Assembly (NCBI RefSeq): GCF_037977055.1 | Contig: NZ_CP150274.1 | Span: 4,898,001-4,962,000, forward strand | Source: Paenibacillus sp. FSL K6-1096 | GTDB taxonomy: Bacteria > Bacillota > Bacilli > Paenibacillales > Paenibacillaceae | Direction: 5' to 3' | Length of the DNA: 64,000 bases | Shown: positions 18,185 to 27,950 of the stretch, in pieces | How positions within the stretch are numbered: position 1 is the stretch's first letter | Layout: every line of letters begins with the position of its first letter | Notes under the pieces: generated by a model | Seen by the model: only the letters and a program-made list of their open reading frames with translations | What the model was told of the DNA's origin: nothing | The model's database searches: none | Translations under genes and position numbers: made by a program

Positions 18185-19381
18185 TTAAGGTGTAAGGTAG
18201 ACAGCCTCTTCCCCTCTTACCTTGGGCGGGGGAGCGCTCCAGGCTTCGGCGGCCGCTGTTTCCACAATCGGCTTGCCGAGCAGCCCCAGCACGGTCGCAG
18301 CGCAGTATTGCGGCTGCTGGCGTTCCGGGAGCACCTGGCGCTTCTGGCGCACTCCGGCTCCGGCGTATTCCCGCAGGAGCATGGAGAACCATTTGTCAAC
18401 GACAGCGGAATCGAGCATCTCGGCCAGACCTAATTCGACAAAATACTGGCTGTTCTTCTCTTCCTGTCCGGGGATGGCATTATAGAACAGCATCGGGATA
18501 CCCTTGGCCTGGGCTTCCGTACAGGTCATCCCGCCCGGCTTGGTAATCAGCAGGTCGGAAGCATCCATCAGCTTGTTGATCTCGCTGCTGTAGCCAAGGA
18601 TTCTTACGTTGGGATGGTTCAGCGCCGGGTCGGCCTCCATTTTGGCTACGGCCTTGTCGTTGCTGCCCATACAGAAGATCAGCTGGATCTCATCCATCCG
18701 GGCAGTGAGCGACTTCATGATCTCCTTGCCGAACATCAGCCCCCAGCCGCCGCCCATAATGAGCGCGGTCGGGATGTCGGCCAGCCCCAGCTCTTTGCGC
18801 AGCTGGGTCTTGCTGTAGGATTCCCAGAATTTCGGATGCACCGGAATGCCGGTGACCGTCACAAGCTCTGAAGGCACCCCGCGTCCGGTAAGAATGGACT
18901 TCACCCGCGAGGTGGAGACCAGATAGCGGTTGGCTTCAGCGTTCACCCAGCTCCCGTGCGCATCATAGTCCGTAATCAGCGTGTAGAACGGAACATCGAG
19001 CCCCTGGCGCTTCAGCCTGGAGATCACCGCAGCGGGTATCGGATGAGAGCAGATAATCAGATCGGGTCTAAGCTGCTCGATGACCTGGGAGGCATGGGTA
19101 TAGAAGATCCGGTGCAGCGCAAGCTTGGTCAACCGGTTGAGGGATTTATGGTATTGGGTTTTATACATCATGCCGACCAGCTTGGGCTGGCTGCTGACGG
19201 TTTTGCGGTAAGCGGAAAGAATCCAAGGTGCGACGGTAGGATTAAGGAACTTCCCCAGCTCAATCACCCGGCACTGAACATCCGGGTTCAGCCGTCTTAT
19301 TCCTTCAGCCAGAGCATAGGCTGCCCCTGTATGGCCCGTGCCGAAGCCTTCTGAAAACAGCAGTACTCTTTTCTTACGCAT
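18185..19381 (-). CDS. UgtP/MGDG-synthase family glycosyltransferase
   Basis: GT28-type glycosyltransferase of 398 residues. The N-terminal MGDG_synth domain shows the acceptor loop SEGFGTGHTGAAYALAEG (near residue 10). The C-terminal nucleotide-sugar domain shows GGGWGLMFGKE near residue 210 and the donor loop ITKPGGMTCTEAQAKGIP near residue 300. The nearest functional model is the B. subtilis processive diacylglycerol glucosyltransferase that makes glycolipid anchors for lipoteichoic acid. Acceptor specificity is inferred. Single gene on the minus strand. Confidence 0.87.
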   Translation of the reverse strand: MRKKRVLLFSEGFGTGHTGAAYALAEGIRRLNPDVQCRVIELGKFLNPTVAPWILSAYRKTVSSQPKLVGMMYKTQYHKSLNRLTKLALHRIFYTHASQVIEQLRPDLIICSHPIPAAVISRLKRQGLDVPFYTLITDYDAHGSWVNAEANRYLVSTSRVKSILTGRGVPSELVTVTGIPVHPKFWESYSKTQLRKELGLADIPTALIMGGGWGLMFGKEIMKSLTARMDEIQLIFCMGSNDKAVAKMEADPALNHPNVRILGYSSEINKLMDASDLLITKPGGMTCTEAQAKGIPMLFYNAIPGQEEKNSQYFVELGLAEMLDSAVVDKWFSMLLREYAGAGVRQKRQVLPERQQPQYCAATVLGLLGKPIVETAAAEAWSAPPPKVRGEEAVYLTP

Positions 19382-19607
19382 AAGTTCACCTGCAACTTTC
19401 CATCATAGGTAGATTAGGAAGTGTAATAGATCAGTTCAATTTACGTTTCCCCGGAACATGTTTCTCCTAATATTATACTAGGGATTTTGCTTCTTTTCAC
19501 ACATTATACAAATAAGACGTAAATAGAAAGTTAAAACACTGCAATAAAATAAAAAAATTTCGCGCAGATGTATTGCAAAGGCACAGGCAAAATGATAAAG
19601 TTGTTCT

Positions 19608-19638
19608 TGACCGAGTGACCGAATCGGTAAATTGGTCA
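19608..19638. promoter_or_regulatory. 31-bp symmetrical operator upstream of the TetR gene
   Basis: TGACC-N5-ACCGA-N-TCGGT-N5-GGTCA is perfectly symmetrical in its four arms. It lies 46 bases before the TetR-family start, the usual place for an autoregulatory operator. Confidence 0.7.
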
Positions 19639-19683
19639 GTCCGATGGTTGAAGACAATTCTTTGATGAAAGGATGGGTTATGG

Positions 19684-20274
19684 ATGGCTGTGGTGGATCG
19701 AAGGCAGCAGGTGCTGCAGGCGGCGACGAAATCTTTTTCATTATTCGGCTATAAGGCAACTACAATGGATCAGGTCGCTAAGATTGCCAATGTGGGCAAA
19801 GGGACGATCTACACCTTCTTTACGAATAAGGAACAGTTATTTGATGAGATCCTGCGTGATGTCATAGCCGAGATGAAGAGCATCGCCGAACGGGAGATCA
19901 GGCGCGACAAGCCGTTCTTCGATAATCTGCACCGCGTGCTGGATGCCCTGCTGGAATTCCGCAGCGAACACGAGCTATTCATCAAGCTGTCCCAGGAGAG
20001 TCTTGACTTCGGAACGCCGCAGGCCGGTGAAGGACTCGACAAGATCGAGAGTGTAGTGCTTGAATATCTGCAGCGGGAGGTGGAGCAGGCAATTCGTCAG
20101 GGGGAGATTAAACCATGCGATCCCCAGATTGTATCGGTGGTTATGTTCAGGCTGTATATCGTGCTTACTGCTGAGCTGAGCAAGGTGCATGTGCCTTTGA
20201 CCAAGGAACAGATCAAGAGCTATTTTCAGCTGTTTCTGGCAGGTCTGTCACAGAAGAAGATAAACACGGTATAA
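19684..20274 (+). CDS. TetR-family transcriptional regulator (YhgD-like)
   Basis: 196 residues. The N-terminal TetR helix-turn-helix (about 8-55) includes SFSLFGYKATTMDQVAKIANVGKGTIY and FFTNKEQLFDEIL. The C-terminal ligand region is all-helical. It is followed by the YhgE gene on the same strand, like B. subtilis yhgD-yhgE, so it probably represses both. The operator at 19608 is a likely binding site. Start ATG follows AAAGGA by about ten bases. Confidence 0.9.
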   Translation: MAVVDRRQQVLQAATKSFSLFGYKATTMDQVAKIANVGKGTIYTFFTNKEQLFDEILRDVIAEMKSIAEREIRRDKPFFDNLHRVLDALLEFRSEHELFIKLSQESLDFGTPQAGEGLDKIESVVLEYLQREVEQAIRQGEIKPCDPQIVSVVMFRLYIVLTAELSKVHVPLTKEQIKSYFQLFLAGLSQKKINTV

Positions 20275-20480
20275 GGACGGCGCCCTTGAACACCCGCGCT
20301 TTCCCTGGCAGGGATGGAGTGCTGAAGCTGTATTACTGCGGGCAGAGAGCCATTTTTTTTGCTCTGGAATGACTAATTGGGGAAAATGGTCAACTGGTGT
20401 TACTGCAACATTCAGCAAACTATCATTAACGGGCTTTATAGCATTTAAAGAGAGCATATGATTAGAAGGAGAGAACCAGA

Positions 20481-22835
20481 ATGAAATCTTTATCCGTGTT
20501 TATGAAGGATCTTGGCGCGGTCTTTAAGAATCCCAAGATGCGTATTTCCATGTTTGCCATTCTGTTCATTCCTGTACTGTACAGCGGCTTATTCCTGAAG
20601 GCGTTCTGGGACCCCTACGGCAAGATGGATGAGCTTCCGGTCGCTGTGGTGAATGAAGACAAAGGCGCTGATTATGAAGGCAAGAGGCTGACCGCCGGGG
20701 AGGACCTGGTTGCCGAGCTGAAGAAGACGGAAGGGTTCAAATGGAATTTCGTCAGCCGGAAGACGGCGGAGGCGGGGCTTGCCGATAATACTTATTATAT
20801 GGCTATTGTGGTTCCAGAAGACTTCTCGGCCAATGCGACCACTCTGCTGGATGCCGATCCTCAGCCGGCGAAGATTATCTACGAGCCGAACGAAGGCTAC
20901 AACTTCCTGGCGGGCCAGATTGGCGGTACGGCGGTGAAGGACATCAAGACCAAGGTATCCGCGAAGATCACTGAAGCCTATACCAATTCTGTTTTTGATA
21001 AAATCACTGAGATTTCCAGCGGCCTGGGCGAAGCGGGAGACGGCGCGGCCAAGATTGCCGATGGCGCCACCAAGCTCGACGACGGCGCGCTGAAGCTGAA
21101 GGACAATCTGCTGGTCCTGACCGAAGGCACCGGCAAGCTGCTGGATGGGGTAGCGCCGCTGACCAAAGGCGTGAGCGACCTGAACAACGGCGCTGCCCAA
21201 CTGAAGACCGGCAGCAGCACGCTGGCCGGAGGGCTGCAGCAGCTGTCCGCAGCACATAAGCAGCTCCAGGATGGTGTGGTCCAGTCGGCCGCAGGCAGTA
21301 AGCAGCTTCATGCCGGACTGCAGAAGACGGCAGCCGGAGCGTCTGCGCTGAAGGATGGAACACAATCGGCTGTAACGGGTACAGAGAAGCTGGCAGCCGG
21401 TACGAAGACGGTCGTTGACGGCAGCGCGAAGCTTGCGGCCGGATTAACCTCCGCCGCCGAGGGCAGTGCCAAGCTGGAAGCCGGACTTACGGCTTCGAAG
21501 GACGGCAGCGCGAAGACCGCCGCCGGAGCCAAGGCCGTCGCCGACGGCCTGCAGCAGCTGGCGAAGTCGAACCCGCAGCTGGCAGCGAGCCCTGAGGTGC
21601 AGAAGCTGCTGGCGGCAAGCTCCGCTGTTGCGGCCGGTGCTGCGCAGTTAGATCAAGGCCAGCAGCAGCTGCTGGACGGGGCAAGTGCCCTGCACAGCGG
21701 CCAGGAGCAGCTGGCGCAGGGAGCGAACCAGCTGCACAGCGGTTCGCAGCAGCTTGATGCAGGTGTAAGCCAATTGCATGAAGGTGCGCAGCAACTGAAT
21801 GCAGGCAGCGCACAGCTGCTGGAAGGGCAGCAGCAGCTTGTAGCTGGTGCCGGGGCCCTTGAGACCGGCGGCGGCAAGCTGGCCGCCGGGATGAAGCAGT
21901 TCGGCGCGAAGCTGGACATCGCTGCAGCGGGCGGGGTGAAGCTGGCGGACGGCGGCAAAGCGCTTGAAGCCGGCACAGCGAAGCTGCTGAGCGGCGCAGG
22001 CCAGCTGGGCGACGGTCTCAGCTCGGTGGCCGACGGCTCGAAGAAGCTGAGCGACGGCGCAGGCCAGCTGAAGGATGGTCTGGATGAGCTGAAGTCAGGC
22101 TCCGGCGAGCTGGCCAGCAAGCTGGGCGATGCCGCAGAGCAGACCAAATCGGTGAACAAGTCTGACGCGCTGGTCTCCATGTTCGCCCAGCCGGTTCAGA
22201 TCGATGAGATGAAAGTCAACAAAGTGCCGAACTACGGAACAGGATTCGCTCCTTACTTCCTGTCACTTGGATTGTTCGTCGGCGCCCTGATCTGCACCAT
22301 CGTTATTCCAATGCGTGAATCTGAAGTTGCGGGAGCGACCCGGTTCAACCGGTTCATGAGCCGTACGCTGTCGTTCTCGATGATGAGTCTGCTTCAAGCC
22401 CTGCTCGCCGTGCTGGTTGTACTGTACGGCCTTGGTCTTGAAGTACAGAGTGTAGGCTTGTTCTATCTCTTCACCTTCATCACCAGTCTGGCCTTTATGT
22501 GGATGATCCAGGCAATCGTTACCTGGCTTGACCAGCCGGGCCGCTTCGTAGTCATCCTGATCCTGATCTTCCAGCTGACTACAAGTGCCGGAACCTTCCC
22601 GCTGGAGCTGATTCCGAATTGGATGAAGGTCCTCAATCCGCTCCTGCCGATGACTTACAGCGTCAAAGGCTTCAAGGCTGTTATCTCCACCGGAGACTTC
22701 GGCGCTATGTGGGGCGATGCAGGAATGCTTGGTATCTATGGAATCGTCTTCCTGGCACTGACCCTCACTTACTTCATGACGCGTGACCGCGGCAATGAGG
22801 CTGTGCTGAAAAGTGAACAAGTTTTGACTGTATAA
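20481..22835 (+). CDS. yhgE: YhgE/Pip family membrane protein
   Basis: 784 residues. TM1 (about 20-45, SMFAILFIPVLYSGLFLKAF) is followed by a long extracytoplasmic region and five C-terminal TMs (about 590-775) of the ABC-2/YhgE type. The middle (about 175-560) is built from many repeats of the form G-x-x-x-L-x-x-G with Gln/Lys/Ser, such as GAQQLNAGSAQLLEGQQQL, likely a long helical stalk. Family members include phage-infection protein (Pip) and YueB-like phage receptors and type VII secretion partners. Start ATG follows GAAGGAGAG. The substrate is unknown. Confidence 0.9.
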   Translation: MKSLSVFMKDLGAVFKNPKMRISMFAILFIPVLYSGLFLKAFWDPYGKMDELPVAVVNEDKGADYEGKRLTAGEDLVAELKKTEGFKWNFVSRKTAEAGLADNTYYMAIVVPEDFSANATTLLDADPQPAKIIYEPNEGYNFLAGQIGGTAVKDIKTKVSAKITEAYTNSVFDKITEISSGLGEAGDGAAKIADGATKLDDGALKLKDNLLVLTEGTGKLLDGVAPLTKGVSDLNNGAAQLKTGSSTLAGGLQQLSAAHKQLQDGVVQSAAGSKQLHAGLQKTAAGASALKDGTQSAVTGTEKLAAGTKTVVDGSAKLAAGLTSAAEGSAKLEAGLTASKDGSAKTAAGAKAVADGLQQLAKSNPQLAASPEVQKLLAASSAVAAGAAQLDQGQQQLLDGASALHSGQEQLAQGANQLHSGSQQLDAGVSQLHEGAQQLNAGSAQLLEGQQQLVAGAGALETGGGKLAAGMKQFGAKLDIAAAGGVKLADGGKALEAGTAKLLSGAGQLGDGLSSVADGSKKLSDGAGQLKDGLDELKSGSGELASKLGDAAEQTKSVNKSDALVSMFAQPVQIDEMKVNKVPNYGTGFAPYFLSLGLFVGALICTIVIPMRESEVAGATRFNRFMSRTLSFSMMSLLQALLAVLVVLYGLGLEVQSVGLFYLFTFITSLAFMWMIQAIVTWLDQPGRFVVILILIFQLTTSAGTFPLELIPNWMKVLNPLLPMTYSVKGFKAVISTGDFGAMWGDAGMLGIYGIVFLALTLTYFMTRDRGNEAVLKSEQVLTV

Positions 22836-22867
22836 AACCATACAATTTCTTGCAACCAGACGAATTC

Positions 22868-22894
22868 AAAAACGCCTCCCCGGAGGCGTTTTTG
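22868..22894 (+). terminator. Terminator after yhgE
   Basis: AAAACGCCTCC and GGAGGCGTTTT arms separated by two bases, followed by T residues. Confidence 0.88.
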
Positions 22895-22951
22895 GTTTAT
22901 AAGGAAATAAAAAATGGCTGTAAAAGTGCCATCCCTGTGTCAGGAAAATGC

Positions 22952-22966
22952 TTGAAACGCTTTCAA
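22952..22966. promoter_or_regulatory. CcpA cre-like site upstream of gltB
   Basis: TTGAAACGCTTTCAA. Read on the minus strand it matches the consensus WTGAAARCGYTTWNN at 12 of 13 defined positions. It lies about 150 bases upstream of the proposed gltB promoter, so repression or activation cannot be decided. Confidence 0.5.
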
Positions 22967-23207
22967 TGCATAAGGACTTATTCGTTGATAATGCATAATT
23001 ATACATTCCACAGATTTTTTACGCTTTTATTCACTAAAGCTGTGTCGCAAAAGCAATTGTTAATCAAACTCATAAAAAAGTTTAAATTGCGCTCATGTCA
23101 GCTCGATGATAAAATAATAAAACCAATCTGGCCTGAATAATTATTAAGATTAACCGCTGAAAATTTTTCCTGGAATTCCGTCTACTTTATTAATAGAAAG
23201 GTTGCAT

Positions 23208-26200
23208 ATGATGAGACACACTGAACTGCCCATCAAACAGGGCTTGTATGATCCCCAGTTCGAAAAAGACGCTTGCGGCATGGGATTTGTCGCCCATATC
23301 AAAGGCAAACCGTCCCATGATATCGTCAGCAATGCGCTGACTATGCTCTTCAACATGGAGCACCGGGGAGGCCAGGGGAGCGAGCCGAATTCAGGTGACG
23401 GAGCCGGCATTATGCTGCAGATTCCGCACCGTTTCTTCGCCGGTGAAGCCGCGAAGCTGGGCTTTGAGCTTCCGGAGCAAGGCCATTATGGCGTGGGCAT
23501 GATCTTTCTGTCTCACAACGAGGAGATCCGGGCCCGCCATGAAGCGCTTCTGAGCGAGATTATTGCTGAAGAGGGCCAGCAGGTTCTCGGTTACCGTGAT
23601 GTGCCTACTTTTGATGAGATGCTCGGGAAGACAGCCAAGGCTGCCAAGCCTTATGTGCGCCAGGTCTTCATCGGACGCTCGGAAGGCATTAAGGATGAGA
23701 TGGCCTTTGAACGTAAGCTGTATGTCATCCGCAGACGCGCGGAGCTCGCCATCCGCTACGGCGGATCGGAAGAAGGCGAGTCCTTCTATGTACCAAGTTT
23801 ATCCTGCAAGAAGATTGTCTACAAAGGGATGCTGACCACGGTGCAGGTCGGACAGTTCTACCTTGATCTGCAGGATGAGAATCTGGAATCGGCGATTGCG
23901 CTGGTCCACTCCCGCTTCAGCACCAACACCTTCCCCAGCTGGGAACGTGCCCACCCTTACCGCTTCATGATCCACAATGGTGAGATCAACACCCTCCGCG
24001 GCAACGTGAACTGGATGCATGCCCGCCAGTCGCTGTTCAAGAGCGAAGTGTTCGGAGAAGACCTCGGCAAGATCAAGCCGGTGGTGAATCCTGACGGCTC
24101 CGATACGGCGATGTTCGATAATACCTTTGAATTCCTGTATCTGAGCGGACGCTCTCTGCCGCATGTAGCTATGATGATGGTTCCTGAGCCATGGAGCAAT
24201 CATGACAGTATGGACGAGAAGAAGAAAGCCTTCTATGAATATCACAGCACCCTGATGGAGCCGTGGGACGGGCCTGCCGCTATGGGCTTCACCGACGGTG
24301 TGCAGATCGGGGCCATTCTTGACCGTAACGGCCTTCGTCCTGCCCGTTATTATGTAACCAAGGATGATCTGATTATTCTATCCTCTGAAGCGGGTGTGCT
24401 TGATATTCCGGCAGAGGATGTATTATACAAAGACCGCCTGAGACCGGGCCGGATGCTGCTCGTTGATACGAAGCAGGGCCGGATTATCTCAGACGAAGAG
24501 GTTAAGGCAGAGATTGCCTCCCAGCAGCCTTACCAGGAGTGGCTGGATGAGCATTTGATCAGCCTTGATGAGCTGCCTGATGCACCTGAGCTGCCGAATC
24601 CGAAGCATGATAACGTGCAGCAGCTGCAGCAGTCCTTCGGCTACACCTTCGAGGATCTGCGCAAGGTGCTGGAGCCTATGGCCTCCACAGGCGCCGAAGC
24701 GGTCGGCTCCATGGGTTATGACTCGCCGCTCGCGGTGCTGTCAGACCGTCCGCAGCGCCTGTACAACTATTTCAAGCAGATGTTCGCCCAGGTCACGAAT
24801 CCTCCGATTGATGCGATCCGTGAAGAGCTGGTTACTTCTACGGCTACGACTATCGGGCCGGAACGCAATCTGCTGAAGGCAGAGCCGGAGAGCTGCCGGC
24901 AGATCTCGCTGGCTTCCCCGATTCTCTCGAATGAGGATTTCGCCAAGCTGCGCCATGTCCGCCGTGCCGGCTTCAAGTCGATGTCCATCCCGATCCTTTT
25001 CCCGGCAGAGCTGGGAGCAGAAGGGCTGAGAATCGCGCTGGAGCGTATGAACGAGGCGGCAGATCGCGTAATGGGCAAAGGCCATAATATTCTGATCCTG
25101 TCCGACCGCGGCGTTGACCGTGAGAATGCGGCGATCCCGGCACTGCTGGCGGTATCCAGCCTGCATCACCACCTGATCCGCTCGGGAACACGGACCAAGG
25201 TCAGCATTCTGCTGGAGTCCGGCGAGCCGCGTGAGGTTCATCATTATGCGCTTCTGCTCGGCTACGGGGTAAGTGCAGTCAATCCATATCTCGCCTTCGA
25301 GAGTCTGGATGATATGATCTCCCAGGGCCTGCTGCGCGGAATTTCGCATGAGAAGGCTGTGAAGAACTATATTAAGGCTGCAACGAAGAGCGTAGTCAAA
25401 ATTCTGTCCAAAATGGGGATCTCCACGATTCAATCCTACCGTGGCGCGCAGATTTTTGAAGCGGTTGGCCTGAATTCGGAATTCGTGGACCGTTACTTCA
25501 CCTGGACCCCTTCCCGCATCGGCGGGATCGGCCTGGAAGAGGTGGCTCAGGAAGCGCTGGCCAGCCATTACCGCGCCTTCACCGACAAGGACGGCAACGA
25601 CAAGGTGCTGGATTCCGGCGGCGAATACCAGTGGCGCAGCGACGGGGAAGAGCATCTGTTCAATCCGCAGACCATTCACCTGCTGCAGCATTCGGTACGC
25701 AGCGGAGATTATGCGATGTACAAGAAGTATGCAGCGCTCGTCCAGGGCGAAAGTGAGAAGCACCAGACGCTGCGCTCGATGCTGCAGTTCAACCGCAAGA
25801 ACGACCCTGTGCCGCTGGATGAGGTTGAATCCGCCGCATCGATTATGAGACGCTTCAAGACCGGTGCGATGTCCTTCGGCTCGATCAGTAAGGAAGCCCA
25901 TGAGACACTGGCGATTGCGATGAACCGCATCGGCGGCAAGAGCAATACCGGTGAGGGCGGGGAAGATCCGGCGCGCTTCAAGCCGGATGCTAACGGCGAT
26001 TCCCGCCGCAGTGCGATCAAGCAGGTGGCCTCCGGACGGTTCGGCGTAACATCGAACTATCTGGTGAACGCTGACGAGATCCAGATCAAGATGGCCCAAG
26101 GGGCCAAGCCGGGCGAAGGCGGACAGCTTCCGGGCCGCAAGGTTTATCCTTGGGTCGCTGAGGTCCGCGGCTCTACCGCAGGCGTAGGTCTGATCTCGCC

Positions 26201-27806
26201 GCCGCCGCACCATGATATTTACTCCATCGAGGATCTGGCAGAGCTGATCTATGATCTGAAGAATGCCAATCCGCGCGCGGAGATTAACGTGAAGCTGGTA
26301 TCAGAGGTCGGCGTAGGCACCATTGCCGCAGGTGTGGCTAAGGGCCGTGCCGATATCATCCTGATCAGCGGGTACGACGGCGGAACCGGCGCTTCGCCGA
26401 TGAACTCCATCCGTCATGCCGGGCTGCCTTGGGAGCTGGGGCTGGCTGAGACACACCAGACGCTGATGCTGAACAATCTGCGCGACCGCGTGGTGCTGGA
26501 GACTGACGGCAAGATGCTCAGCGGACGCGACCTGGCGGTAGCGGTCCTCCTGGGGGCCGAGGAATACGGCTTCGCCACTGCACCGCTGGTAGCTGTAGGC
26601 TGCATCATGATGCGTGTCTGTCAGATGGATACCTGTCCGGTCGGCGTAGCTACACAGAATCCGGAGCTGCGCAAGAACTTCTTGGGTGATCCGCAGCATG
26701 TGGTGAACTTCATGACCTTCGTAGCTGAAGATCTGCGTGAGATTATGGCTGAGCTGGGCTTCCGCACCATCGAAGAGATGGTCGGCCGCACCGACTGCCT
26801 GGATGCTGTTAAGGCTTCGGCGCACTGGAAGAAGAAGGGCGTTGATCTGAGCAGCCTGCTGCACACGCCGGATATGCCGGAAGGCAGCACACGCTTCCGC
26901 AGCCAGCATCAGAATCACGGCCTGGAAGAGACGCTGGATATGACGCACCTGCTGGATATCGCGCGGCCTGCGCTGGAATCCGGCACAGCGGTTGAAGCTT
27001 CTCTGCCGATCACGAACGTCAACCGTGCTGTAGGAACCATTCTCGGCAGCGAGCTGACGCGCAAATACGGCGCGGCCGGTCTGCCGGATGATACAATCCG
27101 GCTGCACTTCACCGGATCGGCCGGGCAGAGTCTGGGAGCCTTCGTACCGAAGGGCGTCACGATTACCGTCGAAGGCGACTCCAATGACTACGTCGGCAAA
27201 GGGCTGTCCGGCGGCAAGCTGATTATCAGACCTTCGCGCAAGGCCACCTTTGCTGCTGAAGAGAATATTATCATCGGGAACACGGCGCTCTACGGGGCGA
27301 CCAGCGGTGAGGCTTATGTCAGCGGGATTGCCGGTGAGCGCTTCGCGGTCCGCAACTCCGGAGCGAATGTAGTCGTAGAAGGCGTGGGTGACCACGGCTG
27401 TGAATACATGACCGGCGGCCGGGTGGTTGTACTGGGCGGCACGGGCCGCAACTTTGCGGCAGGGATGTCCGGCGGGATCGCGTATGTCTATGATCCCGAC
27501 AATACCTTCATCAAGCGCTGCAACCTGGAAATGGTCCTGCTGGAGCGTGTGGAGGAAGCGGATGAAATCGCTGACCTGCACGGAATGATCAGCCGCCATA
27601 CCGAGCTGACCGACAGTAACGCGGGCAAAGCCATCCTGGATGCCTGGGATCAAGCGCTGCCGAAGTTCGTGCGTGTCATTCCGAAGGACTACAAACGGAT
27701 GCTGGAGCAGATCCGTAAGGTTGAGCAGAATGGCCTGACCGGTGAAGCGGCCCTGATGGCTGCCTTCGAAGCCAACATGCGCGAGCTGGCACGGGTCGGC
27801 GGTTAA
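23208..27806 (+). CDS. gltB: Glutamate synthase (NADPH) large subunit
   Basis: 1532 residues, normal size. After a propeptide, Cys23 in KDACGMGFVAHIKG is the expected N-terminal nucleophile of the class II glutaminase domain (about 23-430). A central domain follows, then the FMN/synthase domain (about 820-1230). The 3Fe-4S cysteines are C-x5-C-x4-C in GCIMMRVCQMDTCPVG near residue 1130, and a GXGXG beta-helix closes the protein. It makes two glutamates from glutamine and 2-oxoglutarate. ATG 23208 has AAAGG six bases upstream; ATG 23211 is equivalent. The small subunit gene gltD is not next to it. Confidence 0.97.
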   Translation: MMRHTELPIKQGLYDPQFEKDACGMGFVAHIKGKPSHDIVSNALTMLFNMEHRGGQGSEPNSGDGAGIMLQIPHRFFAGEAAKLGFELPEQGHYGVGMIFLSHNEEIRARHEALLSEIIAEEGQQVLGYRDVPTFDEMLGKTAKAAKPYVRQVFIGRSEGIKDEMAFERKLYVIRRRAELAIRYGGSEEGESFYVPSLSCKKIVYKGMLTTVQVGQFYLDLQDENLESAIALVHSRFSTNTFPSWERAHPYRFMIHNGEINTLRGNVNWMHARQSLFKSEVFGEDLGKIKPVVNPDGSDTAMFDNTFEFLYLSGRSLPHVAMMMVPEPWSNHDSMDEKKKAFYEYHSTLMEPWDGPAAMGFTDGVQIGAILDRNGLRPARYYVTKDDLIILSSEAGVLDIPAEDVLYKDRLRPGRMLLVDTKQGRIISDEEVKAEIASQQPYQEWLDEHLISLDELPDAPELPNPKHDNVQQLQQSFGYTFEDLRKVLEPMASTGAEAVGSMGYDSPLAVLSDRPQRLYNYFKQMFAQVTNPPIDAIREELVTSTATTIGPERNLLKAEPESCRQISLASPILSNEDFAKLRHVRRAGFKSMSIPILFPAELGAEGLRIALERMNEAADRVMGKGHNILILSDRGVDRENAAIPALLAVSSLHHHLIRSGTRTKVSILLESGEPREVHHYALLLGYGVSAVNPYLAFESLDDMISQGLLRGISHEKAVKNYIKAATKSVVKILSKMGISTIQSYRGAQIFEAVGLNSEFVDRYFTWTPSRIGGIGLEEVAQEALASHYRAFTDKDGNDKVLDSGGEYQWRSDGEEHLFNPQTIHLLQHSVRSGDYAMYKKYAALVQGESEKHQTLRSMLQFNRKNDPVPLDEVESAASIMRRFKTGAMSFGSISKEAHETLAIAMNRIGGKSNTGEGGEDPARFKPDANGDSRRSAIKQVASGRFGVTSNYLVNADEIQIKMAQGAKPGEGGQLPGRKVYPWVAEVRGSTAGVGLISPPPHHDIYSIEDLAELIYDLKNANPRAEINVKLVSEVGVGTIAAGVAKGRADIILISGYDGGTGASPMNSIRHAGLPWELGLAETHQTLMLNNLRDRVVLETDGKMLSGRDLAVAVLLGAEEYGFATAPLVAVGCIMMRVCQMDTCPVGVATQNPELRKNFLGDPQHVVNFMTFVAEDLREIMAELGFRTIEEMVGRTDCLDAVKASAHWKKKGVDLSSLLHTPDMPEGSTRFRSQHQNHGLEETLDMTHLLDIARPALESGTAVEASLPITNVNRAVGTILGSELTRKYGAAGLPDDTIRLHFTGSAGQSLGAFVPKGVTITVEGDSNDYVGKGLSGGKLIIRPSRKATFAAEENIIIGNTALYGATSGEAYVSGIAGERFAVRNSGANVVVEGVGDHGCEYMTGGRVVVLGGTGRNFAAGMSGGIAYVYDPDNTFIKRCNLEMVLLERVEEADEIADLHGMISRHTELTDSNAGKAILDAWDQALPKFVRVIPKDYKRMLEQIRKVEQNGLTGEAALMAAFEANMRELARVGG

Positions 27807-27872
27807 GTTATTATAAGTTTCAACTGAATAAGCAACGTGCTTCGGCAATACCGGAGCGCGACGCTCACCAAG

Positions 27873-27914
27873 AGGCCACATCTTTCCATTCTGGAGAGGT
27901 GTGGCCTTTCTTTA
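27873..27914 (+). terminator. Terminator after gltB
   Basis: AGGCCACA and TGTGGCCT arms around an 18-19 base loop, followed by TTCTTTATT. Confidence 0.8.
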
Positions 27915-27950
27915 TTGCATCATGCTTCCCAGCTAGTAACCCTATTAAAG

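Larger units (their letters stand above)
22836..23207 (+). other. Gene-free region upstream of gltB
   Basis: A 372-base gap that becomes AT-rich. It holds the yhgE terminator (22868-22894), a cre-like site (22952-22966) and a candidate sigma-A promoter: TTGCGC at 23087, 17 bases, TAAAAT at 23110. No GltC-type dyad and no small gene with a ribosome site were recognised. Confidence 0.6.

Noticed and set aside
22985..23005. Sigma-A promoter using TTGATA upstream of gltB
   Set aside because: The nearest -10-like sequence is only about nine bases away, so spacing is wrong.
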